From Planctomycetaceae bacterium (GTDB taxonomy: Bacteria > Planctomycetota > Planctomycetia > Planctomycetales > Planctomycetaceae), in assembly GCA_028284145.1 (NCBI GenBank), contig JANQSH010000108.1:1-64000 (forward strand): 64,000 nt of DNA, read 5' to 3'. This document shows positions 63,599-64,000 of this stretch, piece after piece (position 1 is the stretch's first letter; each line of letters opens with the position of its first letter). Below the pieces are notes generated by a model that saw nothing but the letters and a program-made list of their open reading frames with translations, did not search any database and was not told where the DNA came from. The position numbers and the translations under genes are program-made.

Positions 63599-64000
63599 AT
63601 GAACGCACCTGCCTATCAACCGGGAGTCCACCGCCTCGCCATCACCACACTGGTGTTGGCGCTGCTACCTATTGGCATGGGTGCATTGGTGACGACGTTA
63701 GGTGCAGGGATGGCGTTTCTCGACTGGCCGACTTCCGACGGCGAAAACATGTTGCTTTACCCATGGCTGAAAGACCTCGCTAACGGGCAGACAGATAAAT
63801 TCGTCGAACATGGTCATCGTCTCGGCGGCGTGGTCATCGGCATTGCCAGTATTCTTCTGACCACTTTCGCCTGGAAATCAAACTCCACACGCACTGTCAA
63901 ATGGTTGGCGACCGCAGTTCTGGTCGGTGTTGTGCTGCAGGGTCTGCTGGGTGGTATTCGCGTCCGGTTGAATTCGCAATCATTCGCCATGATTCATGGT
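63599..64000 (+). CDS. ctaA: Heme A synthase CtaA/Cox15, partial
   Basis: Starts with ATG at 63599 and runs out of the window after 134 codons without a stop. Predicted start MNAPAYQPGVHRLAITTLVL, first helix, then the signature EHGHRLGGVVIGIASILLTT (EHxHR heme ligands) and a second helix followed by MIHG, where the next His lies. It converts heme O to heme A for the oxidase encoded just upstream. Confidence 0.9.
   Translation, partial: MNAPAYQPGVHRLAITTLVLALLPIGMGALVTTLGAGMAFLDWPTSDGENMLLYPWLKDLANGQTDKFVEHGHRLGGVVIGIASILLTTFAWKSNSTRTVKWLATAVLVGVVLQGLLGGIRVRLNSQSFAMIHG

Overview
The window looks like a chromosomal segment of a Planctomycetota bacterium (Planctomycetaceae-like). The evidence is the set of families that are characteristic of, or strongly expanded in, that phylum: a DUF1549/DUF1553 planctomycete cytochrome next to a Tat-exported DUF1501 protein, a DUF1559 prepilin-like protein, an ECF sigma factor of the Rhodopirellula/Verrucomicrobium type with a FecR-type partner, a DUF1080 protein, large secretin-N (NolW) repeat proteins and a very large multiheme cytochrome. 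I saw no rRNA, tRNA, CRISPR array, prophage or transposase gene.

Layout. 1-8.9 kb (minus strand): sigma factor, FecR-like protein, DUF1559 prepilin-like protein, small lipoprotein, DUF1553 cytochrome and DUF1501 protein, which read as one regulated surface or catabolic module. 9-14 kb (plus): a gingipain-type C25 cysteine peptidase, a ZIP metal transporter and a BON-domain secreted protein. 14.3-31.5 kb (minus): a near-complete type II secretion (T2SS) locus in the order gspE, F, G, H, I, J, K, a PilM/PilN-like gspL, a gspM-like gene with an added Ig-like domain, a seven-EF-hand protein, a giant secretin and a lipoprotein. Many of these genes are joined by ATGA or TGATG overlaps. 31.9-37.4 kb: a CpxP-like protein, a second NolW-repeat protein without a secretin barrel, and an exported protein of unknown function. 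37.7-49.7 kb: mixed single genes (trypsin-like protease, GntR/FCD regulator, DUF2330 protein, SurE, DUF1080, DUF502, YpfJ-like metalloprotease, an acidic protein, a lysine-rich histone-like protein) and two or three of unknown function.

50.4-64 kb (plus): a respiratory operon. It holds a Rieske protein with a repeated N-terminal extension, split cytochrome b, a 1449-residue octaheme cytochrome with a coiled coil, a cupredoxin lipoprotein, a diheme cytochrome lipoprotein, cytochrome oxidase subunits II and I (subunit I has the YSHP motif of A2-type oxidases) and the start of heme A synthase (CtaA/Cox15). Together they suggest a quinol-to-oxygen chain built as one bc/oxidase unit.

The most striking signal outside genes is a dense set of short non-coding elements in three families (my labels MITE-A about 100 bp, MITE-B about 105 bp, MITE-C exactly 95 bp). 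They have imperfect terminal inverted repeats and TA-like flanks, as expected for IS630/Tc1-mariner-type non-autonomous elements. Several sit exactly on the stop codon of the adjacent gene. Because the element ends begin with G next to TA, insertion into the TA of a TAA or TAG codon regenerates TAG. Two copies are nested inside older MITE-A copies. Further repeat types (CCTGT-type, GTCATTCC-type, GTGGGTT-type) fill other gaps.
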